Positions 17,330 through 25,865 of a DNA stretch of 64,000 bases are shown here, piece after piece. Source of the DNA: DT-111 sp965263225. GTDB lineage: Bacteria; Bacteroidota; Bacteroidia; Chitinophagales; Saprospiraceae. The notes under the pieces were generated by a model. The model had not been told where the DNA came from. It made no database searches and saw only the letters and a list, made by a program, of their open reading frames with translations. Where the stretch lies: positions 62,001-126,000 of the forward strand of contig CBDHHG010000001.1 of NCBI GenBank assembly GCA_965263225.1. The letters run 5' to 3'. The translations under genes were made by a program, and so were the position numbers. Each line of letters opens with the position of its first letter. Position 1 is the stretch's first letter.

Positions 17330-18169
17330 ATGCCACACTTAGAGACATTCCATGAAACTGCCGACGGCAAGAAGCTATATCTGCAAGCCTGGGAACCGGA
17401 GAATGAACGGAAGGCAGCTATGTTATTGGTTCACGGTCTGGGTGAGCACAGTTCTCGCTATGTACATTTGGCTGAGCATCTAAATGCACAAGGAATTGCC
17501 GTATACACTTTTGATGGTAGAGGCCATGGGAAATCTGCTAAGCCGAAGGTAACGGCCTATTTCGAAAGAGCTTCCATCTATGTAAAGGATGTAGATGCGC
17601 TTTATCAAAAAATGAAATCTTACGTCGGAGATACCCCCTGTTTCATCCTTGGACACAGCATGGGCGGAGGAATGGTAACGCAATATGTCTTAACCCACCA
17701 ACCCGACGCTACTGGCATCGTGCTGAGTGCTCCCGCCTTGATGGCTGGCGACGATATCTCGCCCTTTCTGATAAAGATTTCTGGCTTCTTGAGCAAAGTA
17801 GCGCCAAAACTAAAAGCCGTGAAGTTGGACTCTAGCCACCTTTCGCACGATCCTCAGGTGAAAATCGACTATGATGCTGATGAGCTGGTGTACTCTAAAG
17901 GAATTCCAGCACGTACTGGCGCTGAGTTATTGAATATGATTGATGAGATCCAAGCCAAGATGGATCAGTTTGCCCTCCCCGTTCTTCTGATGCACGGCAC
18001 CGAGGATCACTTGGTAAACATCAATGGAACAAAACTACTATACGCCAAAGCCGCCAGTAAAGACAAAACCTTAAAACTCTATGAAGGTTTCTACCATGAG
18101 CTGGTCAATGAAGTCGAGAAAGAAAGAGTCATGAAGGATATCTCAGATTGGATATTGGATAGGGTGTAG
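17330..18169 (+). CDS. Monoglyceride lipase / lysophospholipase
   Basis: An alpha/beta hydrolase of the PldB / monoacylglycerol lipase group, expected to hydrolyse a fatty acyl ester from monoglycerides or lysophospholipids. The oxyanion motif HGLGEHSSRY is at about 35-44. The nucleophile is Ser110 in GHSMGGG, with Asp226 (HGTEDHLV) and His256 (GFYHELVNE) completing the triad. There is no signal peptide. It is the first of four same-strand genes (lipase, SDR, methyltransferase, DUF1801) with gaps of about 80-100 bases. Confidence 0.9.
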   Translation: MPHLETFHETADGKKLYLQAWEPENERKAAMLLVHGLGEHSSRYVHLAEHLNAQGIAVYTFDGRGHGKSAKPKVTAYFERASIYVKDVDALYQKMKSYVGDTPCFILGHSMGGGMVTQYVLTHQPDATGIVLSAPALMAGDDISPFLIKISGFLSKVAPKLKAVKLDSSHLSHDPQVKIDYDADELVYSKGIPARTGAELLNMIDEIQAKMDQFALPVLLMHGTEDHLVNINGTKLLYAKAASKDKTLKLYEGFYHELVNEVEKERVMKDISDWILDRV

Positions 18170-18264
18170 ACTTTCTTCAGATCCTCTCAACGCACAAGAA
18201 GTCAGCTTAAAACATATCACGGAATACAGAACGTCTTATATCATTTTAAAACTAGCATTATAGT

Positions 18265-19056
18265 ATGTCCTCACTTCACAACAATGAGCTATTTTCAGTA
18301 AAAGATAAAACAGTTTTGGTTACCGGTGGTTCTCGTGGTATTGGCCTAATGATTGCCCGTACCTTAGTTGAGAATGAAGCCAAAGTGTATATATCCTCCC
18401 GCAAAGCAGCCGTCTGCCAAGCTGTAGCTGAGGAACTATCCAAGATCGGGACCTGTATAGCCCTTCCAGCAGATTTATCCACAGCAGAAGGCCGAGCCCA
18501 ATTGGTGAGTAGTATAAAAGAACAGGAAACAGGCTTGGATGTACTCGTCAATAATGCCGGAGCTAACTGGGGGGCTACCTTCAAAGATTATCCGGAATCT
18601 GGTTATGATAAAGTAATGGACTTGAATGTGAAATCCATCTTCTTTTTGACCCAAGACCTGCTACCCTTGCTACTGGCCAAGGCAAGTCTAGAGCAGCCAG
18701 CTAATGTGATCAATATAGGCTCCATCGATGGAATGCGCGTCTCCACGCTTGACAATTCTGCTTATGGGGTGAGTAAAGCCGCGGTACATCACTTGACCAA
18801 AATCTTAGCTGTGAAGATGCAAGGCAAAGGGATCACCGTCAATGCCGTTGCGCCAGGCCCATTCCGAAGCAAAATGACAGAAAGCATGCTCGATACCTTC
18901 CAAAAGCAAGTAGAAGGGGTGAATCCGATGAAGCGTATTGGCGTAGATGGGGACATGGGTGGGATTGTTGTTTTCCTGGCCTCCAAAGCAGGATCCTATA
19001 TCAATGGTGCCGTTATCCCTGTCGATGGAGGAATGCATTTATTAAGCATGGTTTAA
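18265..19056 (+). CDS. Short-chain dehydrogenase/reductase
   Basis: A classical SDR oxidoreductase, 263 residues. The nucleotide-binding TGGSRGIG is at 20-27, NNAG at about 92-95, and the catalytic residues are Ser153, Tyr167 and Lys171 (YGVSK). The family uses NAD(P)H to reduce or oxidise carbonyl/alcohol groups. Closest in feel are 3-oxoacyl-ACP reductases and gluconate or glucose dehydrogenase-like SDRs, but the substrate cannot be told. It sits between a lipase and a methyltransferase gene, which points weakly to lipid metabolism. Confidence 0.9.
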   Translation: MSSLHNNELFSVKDKTVLVTGGSRGIGLMIARTLVENEAKVYISSRKAAVCQAVAEELSKIGTCIALPADLSTAEGRAQLVSSIKEQETGLDVLVNNAGANWGATFKDYPESGYDKVMDLNVKSIFFLTQDLLPLLLAKASLEQPANVINIGSIDGMRVSTLDNSAYGVSKAAVHHLTKILAVKMQGKGITVNAVAPGPFRSKMTESMLDTFQKQVEGVNPMKRIGVDGDMGGIVVFLASKAGSYINGAVIPVDGGMHLLSMV

Positions 19057-19137
19057 CGCTAGACGATCAATTTGCGCTGGTCGGTACTTCTCATCGACCA
19101 AATGTTATCTCCTCAAAAGCAATTTTAACTGGAACAC

Positions 19138-20001
19138 ATGTCCGCCAAAAAGACCTTCAGCCCCTCCGATATTGCCGAGTACTATGAAAGGACAGAAGTG
19201 CACTATCGACGGGGCTGGGATCTTGCGCATAGCCATGCTATGCACTATGGGTATTGGGACAAAAAAACGGAGAGCTTCCGTCATTCCTTACAAAGAATGA
19301 ATGAGGTACTAGCTGCATTTGGTCATGTAAAATCTACGGAAAAGGTGTTGGATGCGGGTTGTGGAGTAGGTGGCTCCTCCATCTTTTTGGCTAAACAAAT
19401 TGGCTGTTCTGTCACTGGCATTACCTTGAGTTTACAACAAGTGGAGCGTGCGCAAGCGAACGCGGCAGCGATTGAGATGAAGAATAAGCCGCTATTTCAA
19501 CAAGCAAATTACACAACTACGCCCTTTGCTGATGACTCCTTTGATGTCATATGGGCCTTGGAAAGTGCTGTACATGACCCCATGAAGCATGGATTCTTCA
19601 GGGAGGCTCAGCGAATTCTACGTCCTAAAGGGCGGATCATCATGGGAGAATATATCAAGACCAAAGTGCCCATGCAAGGAAAGGATCAGAAACTATTTCA
19701 TCAATGGTTGGATGCCTGGGCCATTCCTGATCTATCTACCTTACCTCATTTGAAATCGGTAGCAAATCAATATGGATTTGATATGCTAGAGCGTCGAGAT
19801 GTTACTGGACAAATCCGAAAATCCTCCTGGCGCATGTATTATGGCTCCTTCTTTCTGGGTACTCTTTCTGCTGGCTATCGCCTATACAACCCCAAAGTCA
19901 GCTTCTTTGCAGACAATCATTACAAGGGTTTGCGATATCAATACCCTGCTTTAAGACGAAAACTTTGGTCTTATTATCTTCTTTATTTGGTAAAACGCTG
20001 A
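19138..20001 (+). CDS. SAM-dependent methyltransferase (sterol/tocopherol-type)
   Basis: A class I S-adenosylmethionine methyltransferase of 287 residues. N-terminal YYERTEVHYRRGWDLAHSHAMHYGYWD resembles the entry helix of SMT, tocopherol and related small-lipid methyltransferases. Motif I is VLDAGCGVGGSSIFLA at about 70-85, followed by PFADDSFDVIWALESAVH and a post-core segment with ILRPKGRIIMGEY. The basic, aromatic C-terminus (about 250-287) may touch the membrane. The exact substrate is unknown; a lipid or quinone-like molecule is likely from family and neighbours. Confidence 0.85.
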   Translation: MSAKKTFSPSDIAEYYERTEVHYRRGWDLAHSHAMHYGYWDKKTESFRHSLQRMNEVLAAFGHVKSTEKVLDAGCGVGGSSIFLAKQIGCSVTGITLSLQQVERAQANAAAIEMKNKPLFQQANYTTTPFADDSFDVIWALESAVHDPMKHGFFREAQRILRPKGRIIMGEYIKTKVPMQGKDQKLFHQWLDAWAIPDLSTLPHLKSVANQYGFDMLERRDVTGQIRKSSWRMYYGSFFLGTLSAGYRLYNPKVSFFADNHYKGLRYQYPALRRKLWSYYLLYLVKR

Positions 20002-20097
20002 ACTGGCCTTGAGGAAAGCCTGCCTGCGGGAAACATTCTGGCATGGGAATTGCGCCGGAGAGGATAAATCCAGATATTGAAATCAAAATTCTATTAG

Positions 20098-20553
20098 ATG
20101 CCAACAACAGCAACAAGCCCACAAGAGTACGTCGATAGCTTACCTGAAGACAGAAAGGAAGCCATTCAAAAACTGAGAGAAGTCATCTCTGAAAACATTC
20201 CAGAGGGATTTGAAGAATGTATAAACTATGGCATGATCGGATATGTAGTTCCTCATTCTATCTATCCAGCGGGTTATCATTGTGATACCAAGCTACCCCT
20301 TCCCTTCATGAACGTAGCTTCACAAAAGAGTCATATCGCTGTATATCATTCCGGCGTCTATGCGAATGAAGAATTGAGCAAGTGGTTTCAGGAAGAATAC
20401 GGCAAACGCGCTAGCACCAAACTGAATATGGGTAAAAGTTGTATTCGTTTCAAAAAGCCGCATCATATCCCTTATGATCTCATAGGAGAGCTCGCCAGCA
20501 AGCTCACTGTCCAAGAATGGATTGATATGTATGAATCTCAAATTAAGAAGTAG
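20098..20553 (+). CDS. DUF1801 domain protein
   Basis: A 151-residue YdhG/DUF1801-type protein. The pattern is typical: SPQEYVDSLPEDRKEAIQKLREVI at the start, a central ECINYGMIGYVVP, IAVYHSGVYANEEL, and a Lys-rich KSCIRFKKPHHIPYDLIGEL near the end. The fold is related to frataxin-like domains, but no reaction is established. Cytoplasmic, no signal peptide. It ends the group of four same-strand genes and is convergent with the ABC pair. Confidence 0.85.
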   Translation: MPTTATSPQEYVDSLPEDRKEAIQKLREVISENIPEGFEECINYGMIGYVVPHSIYPAGYHCDTKLPLPFMNVASQKSHIAVYHSGVYANEELSKWFQEEYGKRASTKLNMGKSCIRFKKPHHIPYDLIGELASKLTVQEWIDMYESQIKK

Positions 20554-20567
20554 GTCCTAAGGTATTT

Positions 20568-21227
20568 CTACAAACGACTTTCGGGTAAATATCCCTTCTT
20601 AACCAAGTCCAACTTACCGGATATGGATTGGAGCTGCCCATCTTGCAGTAGCAACTTTCGATCTCCTGTTTGTAGTACATCCTCATAATAATGATCGGCT
20701 AGCAAGATTCCTTTGGAATTTTTCAATTGAACCAAATAGTTCTTGATAAATTCCATTTGAATGGGCTCTAACATAGAAAAGGGTTCGTCCAGCAGCAGGA
20801 AAGGATGTGGCAGTTGGCCCAGCAATAAAGTACTCAAGTAGCGGCGCTCGCCAACGGATAATTGCCCTACACTTTGGTTTTCAATTTTAGAGATCTTTGG
20901 CGCGTAAAAGATAGTATCCTGTGCTTCGGCAGAGGTAAAACTCCTCTGGATAAGGGCCCGCACGCTCATCCGAGCGGGTAGAAAAGCGTACTGAGGTAAA
21001 TAAGCCACGACATCTTGACTTCTGCTGAGCAGAGCTCCATTCACCTTAATCGTGCCCTGATCTGGCCTGATCATGCCAAAAATGACCTGAAACAGGGTAG
21101 ACTTACCGCTACCATTCCGCCCTAATATGGCTAGAATTTCGCCCATCCGAACCTTCAATGACAGCCCATTCAACACCTGCTTCGCTCCGAAGGATTTATA
21201 TAAATTGTCAATACTCAAATTAGCCAT
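20568..21227 (-). CDS. ABC transporter ATP-binding protein
   Basis: A 219-residue stand-alone ABC ATPase. Walker A GRNGSGKST is at 36-44, the signature reads LSVGERRYLS, and Walker B is PFLLLDEPFS. After Walker B there is ADHYYEDVL, holding the switch histidine. The signature has V in place of the usual GGE second glycine region, a mild divergence. Its start overlaps the end of the upstream membrane-protein gene by 13 bases, so the two are translationally coupled and probably form one small exporter or ABC-2-like system. Substrate unknown. Confidence 0.9.
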   Translation of the reverse strand: MANLSIDNLYKSFGAKQVLNGLSLKVRMGEILAILGRNGSGKSTLFQVIFGMIRPDQGTIKVNGALLSRSQDVVAYLPQYAFLPARMSVRALIQRSFTSAEAQDTIFYAPKISKIENQSVGQLSVGERRYLSTLLLGQLPHPFLLLDEPFSMLEPIQMEFIKNYLVQLKNSKGILLADHYYEDVLQTGDRKLLLQDGQLQSISGKLDLVKKGYLPESRL

Positions 21228-21571
21228 GAGATCCCGATGTAGATTATGCCAATCAATAGTAGTAGTAGAAAATTAATTAACCAAAGTCGTACTATAAGTC
21301 TTGCTCTTGTCCATCCCCAATTGCGATAAAACACATAGGTAGGCCCCTGAAAGTATTGATAACAAGCCAAGGCAATCAAGTACCCCAAAGTTCCATAAAG
21401 CAGCATGCCCCACAGTGGGTGTGTGTACAGACTCACCAAAACAGATACTGCCAAATTGTATAGGGAAACATCAATAATATACTGCCATAAGATCTGCGTA
21501 TTCCTTTGCCTTGACATAAAACTAAGTTTCTGTACAGCAGCTAAAATAGACCAAGTCCTGAAGTTTCCCAT
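21215..21571 (-). CDS. Small membrane protein coupled to ABC ATPase
   Basis: About 118 residues if the ATG at 21571 is used; a GTG at 21592 or an ATG at 21517 are alternatives. It has two or three hydrophobic helices (about 42-58, 60-76 and 96-118) with a basic loop NWGWTRARLIVR between the last two. It overlaps the ATPase gene and so is likely its membrane partner, although it is far smaller than a normal permease. No family recognised. Confidence 0.7.
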   Translation of the reverse strand: MGNFRTWSILAAVQKLSFMSRQRNTQILWQYIIDVSLYNLAVSVLVSLYTHPLWGMLLYGTLGYLIALACYQYFQGPTYVFYRNWGWTRARLIVRLWLINFLLLLLIGIIYIGISWLI

Positions 21572-21704
21572 TCCTGTTAACCTTCCGTTCACTTCCTTAA
21601 CTTCTTCTTGTTGCTTCTACAGTTTTTATTAAACTCGTTTAACGATCAGACCACCTTTCTCTAAATATCTTGTCTCTTCAACGGAACAATTAAACCCGAT
21701 CATT

Positions 21705-22541
21705 ATGCATTCATCCATCAAGAGTCAATTCATTAAAGTAGAGCACCTGAAACTTCACTATCTGGAAATGGGTAGTGGAGAACCCATTTTGCTCCTGCAT
21801 GGATGGCCAACTTCCGCTTACCTTTGGCGTAATCTCATGCCCACCTTAGCCGAAAACAATCGGGTCATTGCTTTGGACCTCCCTGGCTTTGGTCGCTCAG
21901 ATAAGCGATTGAGCGATTCATTTAGTTTTACCTACCAAAACAAGATGATAGATGGCTTTCTGAAGGCGCTCAGTATTGAAAAAGTGAATCTAGCTGTGCA
22001 CGACTTAGGCGGGCCACTTGGTTTGTTTTGGGCGGTAAGGCAGCCGGAAAAGGTAATCCGCATTACCCTCCTCAACACCCTGGTATATCCAGAATTCTCA
22101 TGGGCGGTCAAGCTCTTTGGCCTTTCCACCATACTGCCTGGAGTCCGGAGCTGGTTGACTAGTCCCCGGGGATTACGTGGAGCTATGCGACTTGGGGTAG
22201 TAAACAAAGATCAGCTTTCGAAGACTGATATTGAGCAATATCAGCGCCCGTTTCAAAGCAAAGAGGCAAGAAAGGTACTCTTGAAAACCATACATCGTCT
22301 CAGCATCAAAGGATATCACGAAATAGCTGAGAAACTACCTAGTCTTGAGCTTCCCATTCAAATTATTTATGGGAAGAATGATAAGATCTTACCTAAAGTT
22401 GCCGACACCATGGCTAGAGTCAAGAAAGATCTGCCGCAGGCTGAAGTGACAGCACTGGATCAATGCGGACACTTTCTACAAGAAGATAAACCACTCGAAA
22501 TTGCTCAATTAATGAGTAAATTCTATAGTAATGGTCATTAA
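21705..22541 (+). CDS. Haloalkane dehalogenase-like alpha/beta hydrolase
   Basis: An alpha/beta hydrolase of 278 residues. The oxyanion motif LLHGWPTSAYLW is at about 30-41, and the nucleophile elbow is VHDLGGPLG, which puts an aspartate (Asp100) rather than serine in the nucleophile position. The catalytic histidine is His256 in CGHFLQED. An Asp nucleophile is the mark of haloalkane dehalogenases, fluoroacetate dehalogenases and epoxide hydrolases, which work through a covalent ester intermediate. Without more residues mapped, the choice between these is open. The gene is alone on the plus strand between two minus-strand genes. Confidence 0.85.
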   Translation: MHSSIKSQFIKVEHLKLHYLEMGSGEPILLLHGWPTSAYLWRNLMPTLAENNRVIALDLPGFGRSDKRLSDSFSFTYQNKMIDGFLKALSIEKVNLAVHDLGGPLGLFWAVRQPEKVIRITLLNTLVYPEFSWAVKLFGLSTILPGVRSWLTSPRGLRGAMRLGVVNKDQLSKTDIEQYQRPFQSKEARKVLLKTIHRLSIKGYHEIAEKLPSLELPIQIIYGKNDKILPKVADTMARVKKDLPQAEVTALDQCGHFLQEDKPLEIAQLMSKFYSNGH

Positions 22542-22557
22542 GCCTAACGAGCAGTTG

Positions 22558-23841
22558 CTATTGGGTGAAAGAATAGGCATAACCGAGTAGGACTGAAAAG
22601 TTTTCCATCTTCGTATCATAACCGGTAGTTCGATTGATATCGTTGCCAGTAGCATAACGAGCTTCGACAAAAACTCCATAAACTTTTACGCCTGCGCCAA
22701 TCGTCAGATAGGGTTCGGACTTAAGTAACCTTTGGTCTCGTAATACACCGGTATTTACGTTACGAACTTCAAATGCGCGTTTTGAATAGCTCACATTGCC
22801 CACCCCTGCTTGCAAGAAGGGCTGTATATTCCCAGTTATAATATTATACTTCAGTAAGGCATTGATCCGAAGCCCTCTGATATCCAAAGCATATCGCGTA
22901 TCCACAGCTCCTATATCCAAGGGGCTGCTGGTAGTCGTGATCGAGGAGCTAGTGCTCATCAATAAGGCTTCCACCTTCCAATTGAATTTCCCACTACTAC
23001 GCGGTATTCCAAATTCCAATCCCAGGCCGAAAGTTGTTGACCAAGTACTTGGTAAGGCATTCGCGAGACTGTTGTTAGCATCATCTAAAGAAAAAGTGGT
23101 TTGAGTTTGGCCAAGCATACCATAAACATAATGCCTAGCCCTGTCTTTGGGCTTAATATAGATCACCTGGCCTCTACATTCATTATACCGATTAACCACA
23201 TCCAGGATACTCCGTGAATAGGTCAATTTGTCAATCGCACTATCCAGTATACCACAGTCCCCAATTGCATACTTTAGCTGCCCCTTGTAGTCCTCAAATA
23301 CAATCGAGCGTGGAAGGTTATTGTCTTCCAGAACCTCAGACATCAGCAATTGCCCCGGTCGCATAATTTTTACTTTCCGGTAAATTAAGGGTTCATAAGA
23401 GCCATTCCCTTTCCTGAAATAGTAGTGCGTTCGTTTATTGGCATCGATTAATTGATAGAGGTTTAATGCTCCCCTGGTCAATACCATAAGAAAAACGGTA
23501 TCCACCTTCATTTCTATTTGGCCATCCACTTCTCCGTAGGTCTGGAACTGAGGCATTTCTTCCCAGTCCAGTGCCTCCTGATTGACCAAAACAATGGCCG
23601 TCTCATAGATTTCGTTTTTACTATCGACTTTAAAGCTGCGAAGATCTTGTGGCCGTAAGGACGCTATCTTGCCTTCTCTTTTGAACCTAATTTTACGAGG
23701 ATTAACTACCCATTCTCGATAATCAATCTCTCCCTTAAGTACTTCCCCTTCTGCGGTAATGATTTGGCCCGAAGTAAATCTCTTTTGGGCTAACAGGGCA
23801 AGCGGAATGAAAAAAAATAAGAGTAGTATACGTCTTTTCAT
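22558..23841 (-). CDS. Outer-membrane beta-barrel protein, 427 aa
   Basis: An exported protein with a signal peptide ending LLAQK at about residue 20. The N-terminal half (about 21-220) contains a GEIDYREW phrase typical of exported Bacteroidota proteins that describe stored-value or stress domains of unknown role. The C-terminal 190 residues alternate hydrophobic and polar residues (for example GLGLEFGIPRSSG, VGNVSYSKRAF, LTIGAGVKVYGVFVEARYATG) and end in aromatic GYAYSFTQ, as expected of a small outer-membrane barrel. Function unknown. Confidence 0.75.
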   Translation of the reverse strand: MKRRILLLFFFIPLALLAQKRFTSGQIITAEGEVLKGEIDYREWVVNPRKIRFKREGKIASLRPQDLRSFKVDSKNEIYETAIVLVNQEALDWEEMPQFQTYGEVDGQIEMKVDTVFLMVLTRGALNLYQLIDANKRTHYYFRKGNGSYEPLIYRKVKIMRPGQLLMSEVLEDNNLPRSIVFEDYKGQLKYAIGDCGILDSAIDKLTYSRSILDVVNRYNECRGQVIYIKPKDRARHYVYGMLGQTQTTFSLDDANNSLANALPSTWSTTFGLGLEFGIPRSSGKFNWKVEALLMSTSSSITTTSSPLDIGAVDTRYALDIRGLRINALLKYNIITGNIQPFLQAGVGNVSYSKRAFEVRNVNTGVLRDQRLLKSEPYLTIGAGVKVYGVFVEARYATGNDINRTTGYDTKMENFSVLLGYAYSFTQ

Positions 23842-24173
23842 AACATCTGGATTAAGGAAGAATTAAAGATACGGACAAAGAGATGCAAACCGGAATTAGC
23901 TAACGCAGCATTCTCGTTAAAGTCCTGTTAATGTAGCAGCAAAGACGAGAACAGTAGAAACTCCGACTAATTTTCAGGTTAGCGAAAGGCTTTATTAAAT
24001 CGGTATAAAATACAGGGCAAAAAGGTATTCCAAGCTGGGAGTAACTTGGAGGTTCTGTAGGAAAATGGTAATTTCAAGCAATAAATTCAATCGCGATTAC
24101 ATTTTGAACACTATGTACTTCTAGTGTAATAACTATCAGTATTGTTCCCTAACAAGATTAAGTAGTTCATCAT
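23842..24173. other. Divergent intergenic region
   Basis: 332 bases between the outer-membrane protein gene and the 102-aa gene. I see only a small hairpin, TCCAAG/CTTGGA, at 24029-24050. A minus-strand ORF at 24111-24383 runs antisense to the 102-aa gene and is not supported. Confidence 0.4.
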
Positions 24174-24482
24174 ATGGATAAGATTACTTTTCTTGTGGAC
24201 AAAATGACACTGTCTGCAAACGGTTCCCCGGGTCATGTCTCCGAAGAACAAACGGTGAAAATGACCTCCTATGATTTTCAAGGAAAACTCACTACGCTCA
24301 TCGAAAATATAGCTCGTAGCGTCAGTCATGTTGATACGAGTCGCTACAGTTACGAGGTAGATGAAGCGAGTTTTTCTGTACATGTTAACAAAGAGGGAGA
24401 GCTTTCCATTCTCTCTTTACTCAATGAAGATTCGAATAGTCAATCTGGCATTCAGATTAAACTGAAGCGCAAGCAAGACTAG
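24174..24482 (+). CDS. Small protein, possible Pepco-like domain
   Basis: A 102-residue soluble protein. The C-terminal two-thirds has a helix (LTTLIENIARSVSHV), then EVDEASFSVHVNKEGELSIL and a basic GIQIKLKRK ending. This order (ENh..h, yxhxEhxhxVxVxxxGchxLL, GIxhxhKR) resembles the Pepco / trypsin-co-occurring domains described in bacterial conflict systems, where they sit beside proteases or CATRA proteins. No such partner is nearby, so the assignment is tentative. The gene stands alone, with 220 bases of non-coding sequence after it. Confidence 0.55.
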   Translation: MDKITFLVDKMTLSANGSPGHVSEEQTVKMTSYDFQGKLTTLIENIARSVSHVDTSRYSYEVDEASFSVHVNKEGELSILSLLNEDSNSQSGIQIKLKRKQD

Positions 24483-24705
24483 CACCTGCTCCAACCCAAC
24501 CTAGTTCTTTACCTAACATGACATCAACAGTAATTCTTTAGAATATCCAGATCCTTTACCAATCGGATACAGTAAAAGGTATTGCCCTAATAATCGAATT
24601 TGATGCTTTGCGGGCCTTATCCTATATCTAGGTAACCTCCCGTAAGTTGGACGTGATTTGAGCGACAAATGTTATTTTAGCTTTTTTCACTCTTAACTCC
24701 TTCTC

Positions 24706-25842
24706 ATGTCCGCAAAGTTGCATTTCGAGACTCTAGCTATTCAAAGCACTCAGCTCCCTAATAAAGACACTAAAGCTGTAAGTACTCCGATATTCATGAG
24801 TACCACTTTCGAAAGAGCAGCAGATGGTTCCTACCCCAGTGGCTATGTTTATTCTAGAATGGGCAACCCCAACCGACAATTACTAGAGAACAGTATTAGC
24901 CAGTTGGAAAAGGGGGAAGTCGGACTAGCATTCGCCTCCGGAATGGCAGCTACTGCGGCTGTCTTTCAAACCCTCCCCCCCGGCAGCCACTTAATTCTCC
25001 CGCACGACGCTTATTATACCACCAATGATCTAGCAAAAACCGTCTTCGGGAGTAAAGGAATCCAGATCAGCGAGGTTAATATGACCCGCCTAGAGGAAGT
25101 TCAAGCAGCTATCCGCCCGGAGACGGCTATGATTTGGCTAGAAACGCCCTCCAATCCTCAACTTTCAATCAGCGACATAGAGATGATCGCCGAAATAGCG
25201 CATTCGGTAGGTGCCCTTTGCGCCGTGGATAATACCTGGCCGACCCCAGTTTTACAACGACCATTAGAATTGGGGGCAGATATTGTGATGCATTCTACCA
25301 CCAAATATTTTGGAGGACATAGCGATGTATTAGGCGGCTGCTTGGTGTTAAAAGAAGAAGGGGCATTATCAGAGCAAATTCGAAAAATACAGGCCGTAAC
25401 GGGTGGAGTCCCCTCTCCTTTTGAATGCTGGTTAACCACGCGTGGAATCAAGACCCTTTACCTGAGAGTACAAGCACAAACTCGCACAGCGAGCGAATTG
25501 GCTTCCTTCCTGGCTCAACATCCAAAAATTGAACAAGTAAACTATCCCGGCCTACCTACTCACCCTCAACATGAAATTGCCAAAAGACAAATGCACGGCG
25601 GATTTGGAGCCATGTTATCGGTACAGGTGAAGGGGGCTGCGGCAGACGCTATGGCTCTAACTGGTCGACTAAAACTATTCACCACCGCCACTAGCCTGGG
25701 TGGAGTAGAAAGTTTGATCGAGCACCGAAAATCTGTGGAAGGGCCAGCCAGTCCAACACCAGACAATCTACTTAGACTATCCGTCGGATTGGAAAATATC
25801 GAAGACTTGAAAGCAGATTGGGAACAAGCCCTACTAGGATAG
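24706..25842 (+). CDS. Cystathionine gamma-synthase/beta-lyase family PLP enzyme
   Basis: A Cys/Met-metabolism trans-sulfuration enzyme of 378 residues. The PLP lysine is Lys200 in HSTTKYFGGHSDVLGG. Upstream are the tetramer-contact YSRMGNPNR, the cofactor-binding FASGMAATAAV, and DNTWPTPVLQRPLELGADIV. The C-terminus has LGGVESLIEHR, the usual carboxylate-binding segment. The reaction could be cystathionine gamma-synthase, cystathionine beta- or gamma-lyase, or methionine gamma-lyase; the motif set does not decide it. No other methionine gene is nearby. Confidence 0.92.
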   Translation: MSAKLHFETLAIQSTQLPNKDTKAVSTPIFMSTTFERAADGSYPSGYVYSRMGNPNRQLLENSISQLEKGEVGLAFASGMAATAAVFQTLPPGSHLILPHDAYYTTNDLAKTVFGSKGIQISEVNMTRLEEVQAAIRPETAMIWLETPSNPQLSISDIEMIAEIAHSVGALCAVDNTWPTPVLQRPLELGADIVMHSTTKYFGGHSDVLGGCLVLKEEGALSEQIRKIQAVTGGVPSPFECWLTTRGIKTLYLRVQAQTRTASELASFLAQHPKIEQVNYPGLPTHPQHEIAKRQMHGGFGAMLSVQVKGAAADAMALTGRLKLFTTATSLGGVESLIEHRKSVEGPASPTPDNLLRLSVGLENIEDLKADWEQALLG

Positions 25843-25865
25843 TCAGCTTCTAAAAATTCATAGCT

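Noticed and set aside
17138..17338. 66-aa minus-strand frame before the lysophospholipase gene
   Set aside because: It overlaps the real gene start and shows no hydrophobic, repeat or motif structure; probably chance.
24111..24383. 90-aa minus-strand frame opposite the 102-aa gene
   Set aside because: The plus-strand product has a domain-like pattern and a clean start, while this one has none.
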